A stretch of 64,000 bases of DNA from Mucilaginibacter gossypii (GCF_900100945.1 NZ_FNCG01000016.1:113188-177187), one strand, 5' to 3'; positions 28,383 through 37,955 are shown, numbered from the stretch's first letter. Made by a program: numbers and translations. Notes: generated by a model not told the origin, from the letters alone.

Positions 28383-29270
28383 ATGTACGATATTTGTTGT
28401 GTAGGGCATATTACGTTAGATAAAGTGGTGACACCGCAAGCGGTGAAGCATATGGCTGGCGGTACTTCTTTTTACTTTTCAAACGCCATCCGTAATATGG
28501 ACGTGAACTATACACTGGTTACTTCGCTTGCTTTGAGCGAAATGCCGGTTGTTGAAAAACTCCGTAACAAGGGTATCGAAGTACATGCTACTACAGGTGG
28601 CGAAACAGTTTACTTTGAAAATATTTACTCTGTTAACCAGGATCACCGTACCCAGCGTGTGCTGCAAAAAGCTGATCCTTTCACTATCGAACAACTTGAC
28701 GAAATTCAGTCTAACGTTTATCATTTAGGTCCTTTACTGGCCGATGATATTTCTGTAGAATTTATAAAAGCTCTCGCTCAGCGCGGCAAGCTTTCTCTTG
28801 ATGCGCAGGGGTACCTGCGTAAAGTGGAAGATAAAAACGTAGTGGCTATCGACTGGCCCGAAAAACGCGAAGCCCTGCAACACATCCACATTCTGAAAGT
28901 GAATGAGCACGAAATGGAAGTACTTACCGGTATCACTGATATCCATGAAGGTGCCAAAGTGTTAAACGAATGGGGCGTTAAAGAAGTGGTTGTAACCCTG
29001 GGCAGCATGGGGTCGGTTATTTACAACGACGGTGTTTATTACCAGATCCCGGCATATAAACCGGTTGAAGTAGTTGATGCTACAGGTTGCGGCGATACCT
29101 ACATGGCAGGATATTTATATCAGCGTGCCAAAGGCAAAGGTTTCCAGGAAGCAGGTGAGTTTGCCGCCGCCATGGCCAGTTTTAAAATAGAATCATCAGG
29201 CCCTTTTACCGGAACGGAAGAGGATGTATTGGAGTTGTTAGCGAAACACAGCTTAAAACCTAAAGCTTAA
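28383..29270 (+). CDS. PfkB-family carbohydrate/nucleoside kinase
   Basis: A 295-residue ribokinase-fold enzyme. N-terminal glycine motif region GHITLDKVV and AGGTSFYFSNAIRNM. The C-terminal PfkB signature is VVDATGCGDTYMAGYLY, where the Asp of GCGD is the catalytic base and the preceding glycines form the anion hole. The middle (HILKVNEHEMEVLTG) is also typical. It phosphorylates a hydroxymethyl group on a sugar or nucleoside. The substrate cannot be read from the sequence. It has its own promoter. Confidence 0.83.
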   Translation: MYDICCVGHITLDKVVTPQAVKHMAGGTSFYFSNAIRNMDVNYTLVTSLALSEMPVVEKLRNKGIEVHATTGGETVYFENIYSVNQDHRTQRVLQKADPFTIEQLDEIQSNVYHLGPLLADDISVEFIKALAQRGKLSLDAQGYLRKVEDKNVVAIDWPEKREALQHIHILKVNEHEMEVLTGITDIHEGAKVLNEWGVKEVVVTLGSMGSVIYNDGVYYQIPAYKPVEVVDATGCGDTYMAGYLYQRAKGKGFQEAGEFAAAMASFKIESSGPFTGTEEDVLELLAKHSLKPKA

Positions 29271-29293
29271 GGCAAAAAGCATTTTTATTTTTT

Positions 29294-29448
29294 TGTCATT
29301 TCGATAGAGCGGTGGAGGGTAAGAGCTATAGGGCGAAAGAGAAATCTTATACGCTCTGTACTAACGCTTTCATGGTCGCTAAGTAGGGCGTATAAGATTT
29401 CTCCTCACAGCCTTCCGCACAAGCCGCCCTTTGTTCGTCGAAATGACA
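29294..29448. repeat. 155-bp palindromic intergenic element
   Basis: Outer arms tgtcatttcga (29294-29304) and tcgaaatgaca (29438-29448) and inner arms gagaaatcttatacgc (29339-29354) and gcgtataagatttctc (29388-29403) are exact reverse complements. The element could fold into a long two-part hairpin. It lies between the PfkB gene and the convergent end of the Bat operon, and contains no ORF. Confidence 0.75.
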
Positions 29449-29519
29449 TCGTGGTGAATTAAACTCTATCAGGACTGCAACCTTTCGCCTTTTACCTTTA
29501 TCCTTTCACCTCCTCAAAA

Positions 29520-30281
29520 CTATATCTCCTTAGCGTCCGAGGCATTGATCCAGCCCTCGTTGCCGCTGGCCAGCCTGATCTTCATCCAGTCGTTATTGTT
29601 TTCCAGTATCTCAACCTTGGTGCCATCATGGATCAGGAACAGGTTTTTGGCATTGGGTGTGGGAGCACTTTTTACGTTTACTGATGTGCTGAAAATGATT
29701 GCGCCATGGTGTGCGTCAAAATATTGATCCTGGCGACTTGCAACAAACATGCTTGCAAATCCGAAAATCAATATCACTAAAGCCAAATAAAACGACCATT
29801 TTTTTATGCTTACCGAATTAGTGAACCTATACACTATCAGCAATGCACATCCTGCAACAAAGAACAGGATTGTCATCACTGCCAAAGTTGTTAACGAAAA
29901 GCGGAGAATAAACGAGTGCCACCATTTGGTTATGAAAAACTCGGTACCGGCTTCTACCTTATCTGTTGTTTTTTGATTGGCAAACTGGATATTGAAATTG
30001 ATATCCTCATCGCCCGGCGAAAGCTTGTGCGCTTTTTCATAATACAACAAGGCAGATGGCACATCCTCATTTTTAAAGTAGGCGTTGCCCAAATTATAAT
30101 AAACCACTGCCGACTGGTGCCCCTCATCTACAATTTTTTGGTATGTGGCTATGGCTTCTTTGTACTGGCCTTTGGCATATTGGTCGTTCCCTTTTTTTAA
30201 CAGGATGTTAGCTTCATCGTTAGCTAATGCATATATCGGCATAACGATGATGAGCAGTAAGTATACAATGCGCTTCATCAT
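29520..30281 (-). CDS. batE: BatE: TPR + SH3 membrane protein of the aerotolerance operon
   Basis: Last gene of the moxR-bat operon. A signal or anchor (RIVYLLLIIVMPIYALA) is followed by two or three TPRs (KGNDQYAKGQYKEAIATYQK, YYNLGNAYFKNEDVPSALLY), two membrane spans at roughly residues 130-185, and a bacterial SH3 domain at the C-terminus (GTKVEILENNNDWMKIRL). I start at the ATG at 30281, which lies one base after the batD stop, so translation is probably coupled. The six-codon longer start at 30299 would overlap batD. SH3b domains often bind cell-wall peptides, which would place the domain in the periplasm. Confidence 0.82.
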   Translation of the reverse strand: MMKRIVYLLLIIVMPIYALANDEANILLKKGNDQYAKGQYKEAIATYQKIVDEGHQSAVVYYNLGNAYFKNEDVPSALLYYEKAHKLSPGDEDINFNIQFANQKTTDKVEAGTEFFITKWWHSFILRFSLTTLAVMTILFFVAGCALLIVYRFTNSVSIKKWSFYLALVILIFGFASMFVASRQDQYFDAHHGAIIFSTSVNVKSAPTPNAKNLFLIHDGTKVEILENNNDWMKIRLASGNEGWINASDAKEI

Positions 30282-30282
30282 G

Positions 30283-32100
30283 TTATATTTTATTTTCAAT
30301 GTTATTGATCATGTTCTGGGCCTTATCAAACACCTGTTGCTCGGTAATGCCTGATACAGGGGCATAGCGGGCCATTTCGCAAAGATCGAGTGTGTCCAAC
30401 ATCTCGTTAATGAGGCTTTCATCAAGCGAGCGTGCTTTTAGCTCTGATGCTATCTTTTCACGGTTCAGATCTGCGTAAGGAATATTAAGCTTGTCACTCA
30501 AATAACCATACAGACCACGGAACAGGTTTTCATAAAAGGCCTTTTTATCGTTTAGTTGCTGTTTGGCACTGGCCAGGTGTTTAGCTGCCACTTTACCTGC
30601 TTTACGACTTTTTAAACCAACCACATCTGCGTTGTTTTTATCGCGCCATTTACCGTAAACCAAAGCGCCAACAAAACCTACCGGACCCAGGATCAGCAGG
30701 AAATAATACAATCCCGATCCATAAAAATCGCTGCCTACTTCATTTAGCTCGCTGCCGGTTTTTATGTAACGGATATCATTGCTCAGCACCTTAACATCCT
30801 GTTTGCCCGCGTTTGAAAAGGCGGTAACGTTACTGCCATCACCGGAGCCTTTAGCTACTTTGATATGGAATGCCTGGGTAGTTAAAGTAACATATCTGCC
30901 GGTAGCTGGGTTAAAGTATGCGAATTTAACCGGATCGATGGTAAAGTCACCCTGGTGCCTTGGGATCAGCAGATAGGTGTATTTTCTGCTGCCCGAAGCC
31001 CCGCTGGCATTTATGGTAATAGTATCGGTGATCTTGGGCTCATACTTCTCAAAGTCAGCCGGGAAAGTTGGGCTTATCGGTTTTAATAATTTCAGGTTTC
31101 CAGCACCGCTTACCTTTATGGTGTAATTAATGGCATCATTAGCCTTTACATCTTTTTTATCGAGCGAAGCTTCAATATTAAATTTACCCACAGCGCCGGT
31201 AAACTCGGCAGGTTTGCCTGCCAGCGGCAATGATTTTACGTGGATAACAACAGGAGTGCTTTTAACCTTGTACTTCACATCCTCGTATCCGCCAAAAAAT
31301 GCATCGAATGGGTCGCCTGATGATGAAGCTGCTTGCTGCCTTACTATGAAGTTCATGACCGAAGGCTCAATGGTGATATCGCCCTCATGCTCTGGGAACA
31401 GTACGGTTTGCTTAATGTCGGTTACGTTGTACCGTACGCCATTTAAAATTTCGGTGCGCCATTGGGCGTTAGGATTATTGTTTTTGATCTCCTGGCTGTA
31501 AAATCCGTTCAGATCAGGGATTTTTTCCGGTTCGCCGTTGGCGATGTTAACCCGGGTATAAAGGCGCAGGTTCATCATGATCTGTTGACCCATGTAGGCC
31601 GTTGTTTTATCTACCTCAGCACGTAAAAACAATGATTTGGAGATATCGCTTACACGTCCTTTTTGAATGTTGCGGCTATCGGGGCCGTTACTTTGTTGTT
31701 GCTGAGCCTGCTGGTTAGCCTGCCCGCCCTGGCCTTTTACTACCTTAATTTTTATCGGGAATGTACTGTAAGACCGTCCACCCGATATAATTGTAGCCGG
31801 GCCAATAGTAAATTCGCCTTCGCGGGTAGGCACCAGGTCATATCCGTAAGCAATGCTTGATGAAGTAACCCCATTGATCATGGACATACTGTTGGATACA
31901 TTGGGTCCGCCCACTACCTGGAAGCCGCCAAAAGCCGGTGGCGCGAAACGATCGCCATTGGCATTGATGGAAAAGGTTACTTCAAGTACTTCGCCTGTGC
32001 CTATGGTGGTTTTATTTACCGATGCCGTGAACTTTACCTGCGCAAAAATCAGGCTTGAGCAACACAGCAGCAACGTTAATATGGAAAGTTTAATTTTCAT
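30283..32100 (-). CDS. batD: BatD: oxygen-tolerance membrane protein
   Basis: A 605-residue BatD-family protein. It has a signal peptide (LSILTLLLCCSSLIFAQ), then several Ig-like beta-sandwich repeats (KFTASVNKTTIGTGEVLEVTF; ASLDKKDVKANDAINYTIKV). A Gln/Gly-rich linker sits near residue 125. A single membrane span is near residue 470 (YYFLLILGPVGFVGALVYG), followed by a cytoplasmic tail with helices. The bulk of the protein faces the periplasm. Its partners are the VWA proteins BatA and BatB upstream in the operon. Confidence 0.85.
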   Translation of the reverse strand: MKIKLSILTLLLCCSSLIFAQVKFTASVNKTTIGTGEVLEVTFSINANGDRFAPPAFGGFQVVGGPNVSNSMSMINGVTSSSIAYGYDLVPTREGEFTIGPATIISGGRSYSTFPIKIKVVKGQGGQANQQAQQQQSNGPDSRNIQKGRVSDISKSLFLRAEVDKTTAYMGQQIMMNLRLYTRVNIANGEPEKIPDLNGFYSQEIKNNNPNAQWRTEILNGVRYNVTDIKQTVLFPEHEGDITIEPSVMNFIVRQQAASSSGDPFDAFFGGYEDVKYKVKSTPVVIHVKSLPLAGKPAEFTGAVGKFNIEASLDKKDVKANDAINYTIKVSGAGNLKLLKPISPTFPADFEKYEPKITDTITINASGASGSRKYTYLLIPRHQGDFTIDPVKFAYFNPATGRYVTLTTQAFHIKVAKGSGDGSNVTAFSNAGKQDVKVLSNDIRYIKTGSELNEVGSDFYGSGLYYFLLILGPVGFVGALVYGKWRDKNNADVVGLKSRKAGKVAAKHLASAKQQLNDKKAFYENLFRGLYGYLSDKLNIPYADLNREKIASELKARSLDESLINEMLDTLDLCEMARYAPVSGITEQQVFDKAQNMINNIENKI

Positions 32101-32123
32101 TAGTATCTACAAAACAACAGGAT

Positions 32124-32879
32124 TTACCAATCTTTTGAAATAGGCACCTTAGCACCTTTTAATTTTTTATTCTTAAGCTTATCCTGGGTTTGCTTTTCAT
32201 CATTGTTAAGGGCATCAAGCATACGCTGGGCGTCATCTTTTGACAACTGGTTAGGCTGTTGTCCCTGCTGATCTTTCTGATCCTGGTTTTGTTTATCCTG
32301 ATCTTTCTTGTCCTGGTCCTGCTTATTTTTATCCTGGTCTTTTTTGTCTTTATCCTTGTCCTTATTGTCTTTGTTATCTTTATTCTCATCCTTGTTTTTG
32401 TCCTTGTCCTTATTATTCTTGTTGCCCCCGCCGCCTTTATTCTTATCCTGCTGGTTTTTCAGCATTTTTTGAGCATAGGCAAGGTTATACCGGGTTTCCT
32501 CATCTTTAGGGTTATTAATGAGGGCCTTTTTATAAGCGTCGATACTTTCCTGGTATTTCTTTTCGGTCAAAAATGAATTGCCGATGTTGTGATAGGCACC
32601 TGCTTTTACATTTTTATCAATGGATGCCGTTGCCAGTTTATTGAACTGCGCCGCTGCATCATCATATTTCTTTTGCTTAAACATGGCGTCGCCAAGGTTA
32701 AAATTACCCTCCAGGGTTTTTTCCTTTTTGCTCATGGCCTGGCGGTAAGCCGCTTCAGCTTCTTTAAACTTTTTTTGCTGATAAAGCTCGTTACCCTGCT
32801 TCAGGTATTTTTTTTCCTGCTGGGCAAAAAGAAATGAAGCCTGCAGCACTAATAAAATGGCTATGATATATTGCTTCAT
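32124..32879 (-). CDS. batC: BatC: TPR protein with a highly charged low-complexity tail
   Basis: A 251-residue protein with a signal peptide (IIAILLVLQASFLFAQ), three or four TPRs (QGNELYQQKKFKEAEAAYRQ; NFNLGDAMFKQKKYDDAAAQ; HNIGNSFLTEKKYQESIDAY) and a Lys/Asp/Gln/Asn-only tract at about residues 148-215. The start overlaps the batB stop by 4 bases (ATGA). The charged tract is probably disordered and is the most variable part of BatC proteins. Confidence 0.8.
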   Translation of the reverse strand: MKQYIIAILLVLQASFLFAQQEKKYLKQGNELYQQKKFKEAEAAYRQAMSKKEKTLEGNFNLGDAMFKQKKYDDAAAQFNKLATASIDKNVKAGAYHNIGNSFLTEKKYQESIDAYKKALINNPKDEETRYNLAYAQKMLKNQQDKNKGGGGNKNNKDKDKNKDENKDNKDNKDKDKDKKDQDKNKQDQDKKDQDKQNQDQKDQQGQQPNQLSKDDAQRMLDALNNDEKQTQDKLKNKKLKGAKVPISKDW

Positions 32880-33916
32880 GTGTTTTTTACTTCAAATAAT
32901 TTGATCTTGCTTAGGCGCATGTTTTTACGGATGGAAATAAAGAACTCGGCCAATAACAATACAAAGGCAATGGCCAGGAAAAACTGGAACCTGTCTTCAA
33001 AGTCCTTAAACTGTTTGGTATCCGTCATTTTGCGCTGCACCTTAGCTATTTGGTCCATTACAATGTTGAGGCCACTGTTGGCATTGTTGGCACGTACATA
33101 AACACCGTTTCCTGCTTCGGCAATTTCCTTGCCCATTTGCTCATTAAGCTTGCTTACTACGGGGTGGCCGGTGCTGTCATTATGGAAACCAGTTTGTTTG
33201 CCGTTTTGATAAATGGGGATTGGTGCACCTTCTTCCGAACCTACTCCAACCACATTTACCGTAACATTTCTTGCTAAAGCGGCTTTGGCTGCCGATACGG
33301 CATCGTCCTCATGGTTCTCACCGTCGGTAATAATAATAATGGACTTGCCGGTTCCGTTCTTAAAATCAAACGACTGCATGCCTAAATTAATTGCAGCGCC
33401 AATAGCTGTGCCCTGTGTTGGTACCATTTCGGTATTAATGGTATTGAGGAACAGTTTAGCTGCCGCATAATCCGTAGTTACCGGAAGCTGTACATAAGCC
33501 TGGCCTGCAAATACAACGATGCCGATACGGTCGTCATGCAGTTTATCAATCAATTGGGATAACGCACGTTTGGCGTTTTCCAAACGGTTAGGAGCAAGGT
33601 CTTGCGCCAGCATACTGTTAGATACGTCAAGTAGTATCATCAAATCGGCGCCTTTGCGCTTTACCTCTTCGGTTTTGGAACCCAGTTGCGGATCGGCTAT
33701 GCCGATAACAACAAGCGCATAGGCTAAAATAAAAAAGATGAACTTGATCCAGGGGCGGGAAAAGGATACCTGCGGCATCAGCTGCATCACCACCTCCTTG
33801 TTTCCCAACGAGGCAATTGCTTTACGTTTCCACCAGTTTACCCTCAAAAAAATAAAGAGCAGCAGCGGAATAGCAAGCAATCCCCATAAAAATTCTGTAT
33901 TTGCAAAACGTAGCAT
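32876..33916 (-). CDS. batB: BatB: VWA-domain membrane protein
   Basis: A 346-residue protein with N-terminal membrane spans at about residues 8-24 and 58-75, a von Willebrand A domain and a C-terminal span (FFLAIAFVLLLAEFF). The metal-ion-dependent adhesion site is complete (LLDVSNSML: DxSxS, with later Thr in TQGTAIGAAI and Asp in IIITDGENH). It probably pairs with BatA in a membrane complex driven by the MoxR ATPase. The gene overlaps batC by 4 bases and is 4 bases from batA. Confidence 0.87.
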   Translation of the reverse strand: MLRFANTEFLWGLLAIPLLLFIFLRVNWWKRKAIASLGNKEVVMQLMPQVSFSRPWIKFIFFILAYALVVIGIADPQLGSKTEEVKRKGADLMILLDVSNSMLAQDLAPNRLENAKRALSQLIDKLHDDRIGIVVFAGQAYVQLPVTTDYAAAKLFLNTINTEMVPTQGTAIGAAINLGMQSFDFKNGTGKSIIIITDGENHEDDAVSAAKAALARNVTVNVVGVGSEEGAPIPIYQNGKQTGFHNDSTGHPVVSKLNEQMGKEIAEAGNGVYVRANNANSGLNIVMDQIAKVQRKMTDTKQFKDFEDRFQFFLAIAFVLLLAEFFISIRKNMRLSKIKLFEVKNT

Positions 33917-33920
33917 GCTG

Positions 33921-34925
33921 TTATGTTATAGCTCCCTTAAGCAGGGTGTGTCTTGTTAAAAATTCCAACGATAAAAGCGCCAGCGCGATAATTGCGAACG
34001 GCAAAAAGCGCTCAGTTTTTTTGCGGTACTGGGTAACGTCAATCTTGGCTTTTTCCAGTTTGTCAATCTGTTCGTAAATATCCTTCAATGCGCTGTTGTT
34101 GGTAGCCCTGAAGTATTTGCCGCCGGTAATGGTAGCAATTTTGTTCAGTGTACCTTCGTCAATATCAACCTTCATGCGCTGGTATTGTACACCCATTGGG
34201 GTTTGAACAGGATAGGGGGCATAGCCGTTGGTACCTATACCAACTGTATAAACCCTTACACCAAACTGTTTGGCAATTTCGGCAGCGGTAACCGGAGGGA
34301 TAGAGCCCGAGTTGTTTGAACCATCGGTAAGCAGGATCACTACTTTACTTTTGGCTTCGCTATCTTTTAAACGGTTTACAGCCGTAGCCAAGCCCATCCC
34401 GATGGCGGTACCATCTTCAATCATCCCGTTTTTGATATCGGCATAAAGGTTTACCAGTACCGAGTGATCGATGGTGAGCGGACATTGCGTGAAACTCTCA
34501 CCACTAAAAACTACCAGGCCTATCCTGTCGTTAGGGCGGTTCTGGATAAAATCAATAGCGATGTTTTTGCCGGCCTCAAGCCTGTTGGGCTTAAAATCTT
34601 CGGCGAGCATACTGCCCGAGATATCTGATGCAATAACGATATCGATGCCCTCAGTAGTAGTATCCTGCCAGCTTAATGACGACTGAGGCCTTGCCAGTGC
34701 TATGATAAGCGCAGCCATTGCAAATGAGCGTAATATGATGCCCAAATGCCTGAAACGCGGCAGCATGCTTTTGGTGATCATGGCAAAACCCCTGATGGTA
34801 GGCATGGCCAGGTTACCCTGCAGTTGCTTTTGTTTCCAGATGTACCAGCCCACCATAAGCGGAATGCTGATGAACAGCCAGAAAAAGCCCGGATGAGCAA
34901 ATTCTATTCCTTTAAACCAAATCAT
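33921..34925 (-). CDS. batA: BatA: VWA-domain membrane protein
   Basis: A 334-residue protein with two N-terminal membrane spans, a VWA domain with an intact metal site (IASDISGSMLAEDF; DGTAIGMGLA; VILLTDGSNNSG) and a C-terminal span (LPFAIIALALLSLEFL). It is the paralogue of BatB directly downstream. Its start overlaps the upstream unknown operon gene by 4 bases (ATGA), so the two are translationally coupled. Confidence 0.87.
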   Translation of the reverse strand: MIWFKGIEFAHPGFFWLFISIPLMVGWYIWKQKQLQGNLAMPTIRGFAMITKSMLPRFRHLGIILRSFAMAALIIALARPQSSLSWQDTTTEGIDIVIASDISGSMLAEDFKPNRLEAGKNIAIDFIQNRPNDRIGLVVFSGESFTQCPLTIDHSVLVNLYADIKNGMIEDGTAIGMGLATAVNRLKDSEAKSKVVILLTDGSNNSGSIPPVTAAEIAKQFGVRVYTVGIGTNGYAPYPVQTPMGVQYQRMKVDIDEGTLNKIATITGGKYFRATNNSALKDIYEQIDKLEKAKIDVTQYRKKTERFLPFAIIALALLSLEFLTRHTLLKGAIT

Positions 34926-35890
34926 TTTGCCTCATCTCCCTTCACATTTACATCGGTTGGCCTGGCACGGGGTTGCGTATCTTTAATAAAAGTAACGGCG
35001 TTTTCCATGCTCTTTTCATTTTCATTGGCCGCGGGTTTCTCTTTGGCAAACTTTACCATATCGGCAAGTATGAGTAATTGCCTTAACAGGTTTCTGTCTT
35101 CGCTGGCTATGTCCATGTGCCTTAAGCTGGCAAAGATCTCTTCGGATGTTTGCTCCAGGGCTTGGATGTTGTACCGTTTTTCAAGGTACTCGCGCACCAC
35201 GTCGCTCAGTTCAATATAATATTGTTTAACCTGGTCATGCTGCCAAAGCTGCTTGTTTTTGATTTCTTCGAGTTTTTGAAGGGCCTGGATATGCAACGGG
35301 ATATCGGGCTTAACTTCTTCAACGATCACTTCTTTTTTAGGCCGTTTTAACAGATAATAAACCACGGCGCCAATAACGATCAAGCCAAGCAATATACCTG
35401 TAACCAGCTTCCAGTTATCACGCAGCCAGTCCCAAAAAGTGTATTTAACAGCCAGCGGCTGTTTAATGTCATAGAAAGCTTTAGTTGTATCAACGGCAAC
35501 TGTTCTGACATCAAGATTCAATGTGTCCGTGTTTAAATCGCCTACCGGCGATTTAAACACGGATGACGGGATGATATAAGTACCGCTGTCGAATGCGGTA
35601 ATGGTATAATGCCTGTTGATGGTTTCGATGGATTGATCGCCCTTGTCAAAAGCAGTATCTGCCTTAAAGTTTACAATCCGGATCTTGCCGATGCTGTCGG
35701 CCAGTTTAGGAAATCCTATACTGTCCTTAGCGTGAAAACGAATACTTAAGTTGAGCTGTGTTTGTTCGCCTATCAGGATCGATTTTTTATCCAGTGTAGC
35801 TTTAGCCCCAAAGTTTTGCGCCCTGCCTGTTTGGTAAAAGCCTGCAAGCAATACCAACATAGCCAGGGTGTATTTCATGTACCTGTTCAT
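34922..35890 (-). CDS. Bat-operon membrane protein of unknown function
   Basis: A 322-residue protein between the DUF58 and batA genes, the usual place of an unnamed BatD-like or DUF4381-like protein in Bacteroidota. It has a signal peptide (TLAMLVLLAGFYQTGRAQ), a periplasmic beta domain to about residue 150, a single span (LVTGILLGLIVIGAVVYYLL) and a cytoplasmic helical tail (HIQALQKLEEIKNKQLW, EKRYNIQALEQTSEEIFASL). It probably couples the cytoplasmic MoxR/DUF58 part to the VWA membrane proteins. That is inferred from position and topology. Confidence 0.72.
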   Translation of the reverse strand: MNRYMKYTLAMLVLLAGFYQTGRAQNFGAKATLDKKSILIGEQTQLNLSIRFHAKDSIGFPKLADSIGKIRIVNFKADTAFDKGDQSIETINRHYTITAFDSGTYIIPSSVFKSPVGDLNTDTLNLDVRTVAVDTTKAFYDIKQPLAVKYTFWDWLRDNWKLVTGILLGLIVIGAVVYYLLKRPKKEVIVEEVKPDIPLHIQALQKLEEIKNKQLWQHDQVKQYYIELSDVVREYLEKRYNIQALEQTSEEIFASLRHMDIASEDRNLLRQLLILADMVKFAKEKPAANENEKSMENAVTFIKDTQPRARPTDVNVKGDEAK

Positions 35891-35895
35891 ATATT

Positions 35896-36777
35896 TTACC
35901 GCCGGCCTTCCCGCTTTTTAAATAATGTCATTAATGGTTTAACGTATGATTCATGTGTGCCAATGGTAGTATAATCAACCCCCGAGCGACGAAAAGCATC
36001 CTGCAGGGCGGCGTTGCGTTTCACTGCATCCCATTTAAAAGCGTCGCGAACAGCTTTGTCGCCGGTGTTTACCCACATGATATGGCCGCTTTCTTCGTCC
36101 TTAACCGGGATCAGTCCCAGGTTCGGGAACTCTTCCTCGTGTTTGTCGTAGAGTTTTAAAGCGATGATATCGTGCTTTTTATTAGCGATCTTAAGCTCGT
36201 TTTCAAATTCGGGCGTAATAAAGTCAGAGATCACAAAGGCCGTGCATTTCTTTTTGATAACGCTTGTGAAGTATTTCAACGCTTCGGCCACGTTAGTGCC
36301 TTTGTTTTCGGGCTGAAAAGCAATCAGCTCGCGGATGATCATCAGGATATGGCTGCGGCCTTTTTTGGGCGGAATAAACTTCTCGATCTTATCGCTGAAA
36401 AAGATTACGCCCACCTTGTCATTATTCTGTATGGCCGAAAATGCCAGTACCGCGCAAAGCTCGGTTGCCAGATCCTGCTTTTGCTGATTTTGCGTGCCGA
36501 AGTTTTCAGAACCACTCACATCCATCAGCACCATAACGGTAAGCTCGCGCTCCTCATCAAACACTTTTACATACGGATGGTTAAAACGGGCGGTAACGTT
36601 CCAGTCGATGGTACGGATTTCGTCGCCGATCTGGTATTCGCGCACCTCGCTAAAGGCCATACCACGCCCCTTGAAAGCCGAGTGATACTCGCCCGAAAAT
36701 AAGTGGTTACTTAAGCCACGGGTTTTGATCTCTATCTTCCTTACCTTTTTTAGCAGATCCTTGGTGTCTTTAGCCAT
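35896..36777 (-). CDS. DUF58 protein of the MoxR-Bat operon
   Basis: A 293-residue cytosolic DUF58 protein. Signature: SGEYHSAFKGRGMAFSEVRE and GDEIRTIDWNVTARF, followed by the VWA-like VMVLMDVSGSENFG. DUF58 proteins are constant partners of MoxR ATPases. I use the ATG at 36777 (MAKDTKDL), because the longer frame to 36831 runs into a repetitive intergenic palindrome and encodes an unlikely N-terminus. The next gene starts 5 bases after the stop. Confidence 0.85.
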   Translation of the reverse strand: MAKDTKDLLKKVRKIEIKTRGLSNHLFSGEYHSAFKGRGMAFSEVREYQIGDEIRTIDWNVTARFNHPYVKVFDEERELTVMVLMDVSGSENFGTQNQQKQDLATELCAVLAFSAIQNNDKVGVIFFSDKIEKFIPPKKGRSHILMIIRELIAFQPENKGTNVAEALKYFTSVIKKKCTAFVISDFITPEFENELKIANKKHDIIALKLYDKHEEEFPNLGLIPVKDEESGHIMWVNTGDKAVRDAFKWDAVKRNAALQDAFRRSGVDYTTIGTHESYVKPLMTLFKKREGRR

Positions 36778-36779
36778 AT

Positions 36780-36866
36780 ACCCTCCTAAATCCCCCCGAG
36801 GGGAGGACTTTAAAAGCCTTTTAATTAACAATTTTATCTTTTTATCTCCCTCTCCTTTGGAGAGGG
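36780..36866. repeat. Two intergenic palindromes inside the moxR-bat operon
   Basis: The 101-base gap between moxR and the DUF58 gene holds cctcctaaatcc...gggaggactt (36782-36810, an imperfect palindrome) and ccctctcc (36848-36855) with ggagaggg (36859-36866). Both are built like dispersed repeats seen between genes in this group, and they are the only large break in this otherwise tight operon. Confidence 0.6.
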
Positions 36867-36878
36867 CAGGGGTAAGGT

Positions 36879-37934
36879 TTACGGTACCTCAACCACGTTT
36901 AGGATGCCGGTAATGATATCCTCACTGGTGATGTTTTCGGCCTCGGCCTCATAGCTTAAGCCAACACGATGCCTTAATACATCATGACAAACTGCACGTA
37001 CATCTTCAGGGATCACATAACCGCGGCGTTTAATAAAGGCGTATGCTTTTGCTGCCAGTGCCAAACTGATGCTTGCCCTTGGCGATGCACCAAAGGTGAT
37101 CAGCGTTTTGTATTTGGCAAGCTTAAACTGATCGGGGAAACGGGTTGCAAAAACAATGTCGATGATGTATTGCTCTATCTTTTCGTCCATATAAACCTCG
37201 CGCACAATTTTGCGGGCTTTGATGATCTCATCTGGCTTGATGATAGCGTTTGGCTTATTCATGCCTGACGGCGAGATATTGGCGCGCATGATCTTTTTCT
37301 CATCCTCTTTGTTAGGATATTTGATCACCACTTTTAACATAAAACGGTCAACCTGAGCTTCGGGCAGGGGATAGGTTCCTTCCTGCTCAATAGGGTTTTG
37401 GGTTGCCAGTACCAGGAACGGATCGGGCAGTTTATAGGTGGTATCGCCAATAGTTACCTGGCGTTCCTGCATGGCCTCAAGCAGCGCGCTTTGCACTTTG
37501 GCAGGCGCACGGTTAATCTCATCGGCCAAAACAAAGTTGGAGAAGATAGGGCCTTTACGCACAATGAACTCTTCTTTCTTTTGGTTGTAAATCATGGTAC
37601 CCAATACGTCGGCAGGGAGCAAATCCGGGGTAAACTGGATCCGGCTAAAATCGGCATGAATGGCTCTTGACAGGGTATTGATGGCCAGCGTTTTAGCCAG
37701 TCCCGGTACACCTTCCAATAAAATGTGCCCATTAGCCAGTAAACCGATCAGCAAACGCTCAACCATATAACGCTGACCAACGATCACTTTATCCATCTCC
37801 ATAAGCAGCAGGTCGATAAACGCGCTTTCCCTTTGTATCATTTCATTCAGTGCCCTGATATCGGTTGAATACGATGTTGGAGCTGCCGGAGCTGCTGATG
37901 AAACATTTCCTGTGTAACTATTTTGTTCTTCCAT
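36879..37934 (-). CDS. MoxR-type AAA+ ATPase
   Basis: First gene of the Bat operon. A 351-residue MoxR-family AAA+ ATPase: Walker A GVPGLAKT, Walker B and sensor region VLADEINRAPAKVQSALLEA, and ATQNPIEQEGTYPLPEAQVD, which is diagnostic of MoxR. It acts as a chaperone-like motor on the VWA proteins of its operon. I start at ATG 37934 (MEEQNSYTG). The upstream ATG at 37976 would place the minus-7 box (37956-37963) inside the coding region. Confidence 0.88.
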   Translation of the reverse strand: MEEQNSYTGNVSSAAPAAPTSYSTDIRALNEMIQRESAFIDLLLMEMDKVIVGQRYMVERLLIGLLANGHILLEGVPGLAKTLAINTLSRAIHADFSRIQFTPDLLPADVLGTMIYNQKKEEFIVRKGPIFSNFVLADEINRAPAKVQSALLEAMQERQVTIGDTTYKLPDPFLVLATQNPIEQEGTYPLPEAQVDRFMLKVVIKYPNKEDEKKIMRANISPSGMNKPNAIIKPDEIIKARKIVREVYMDEKIEQYIIDIVFATRFPDQFKLAKYKTLITFGASPRASISLALAAKAYAFIKRRGYVIPEDVRAVCHDVLRHRVGLSYEAEAENITSEDIITGILNVVEVP

Positions 37935-37955
37935 TAATTTTTTTGTTTCGGTAGG

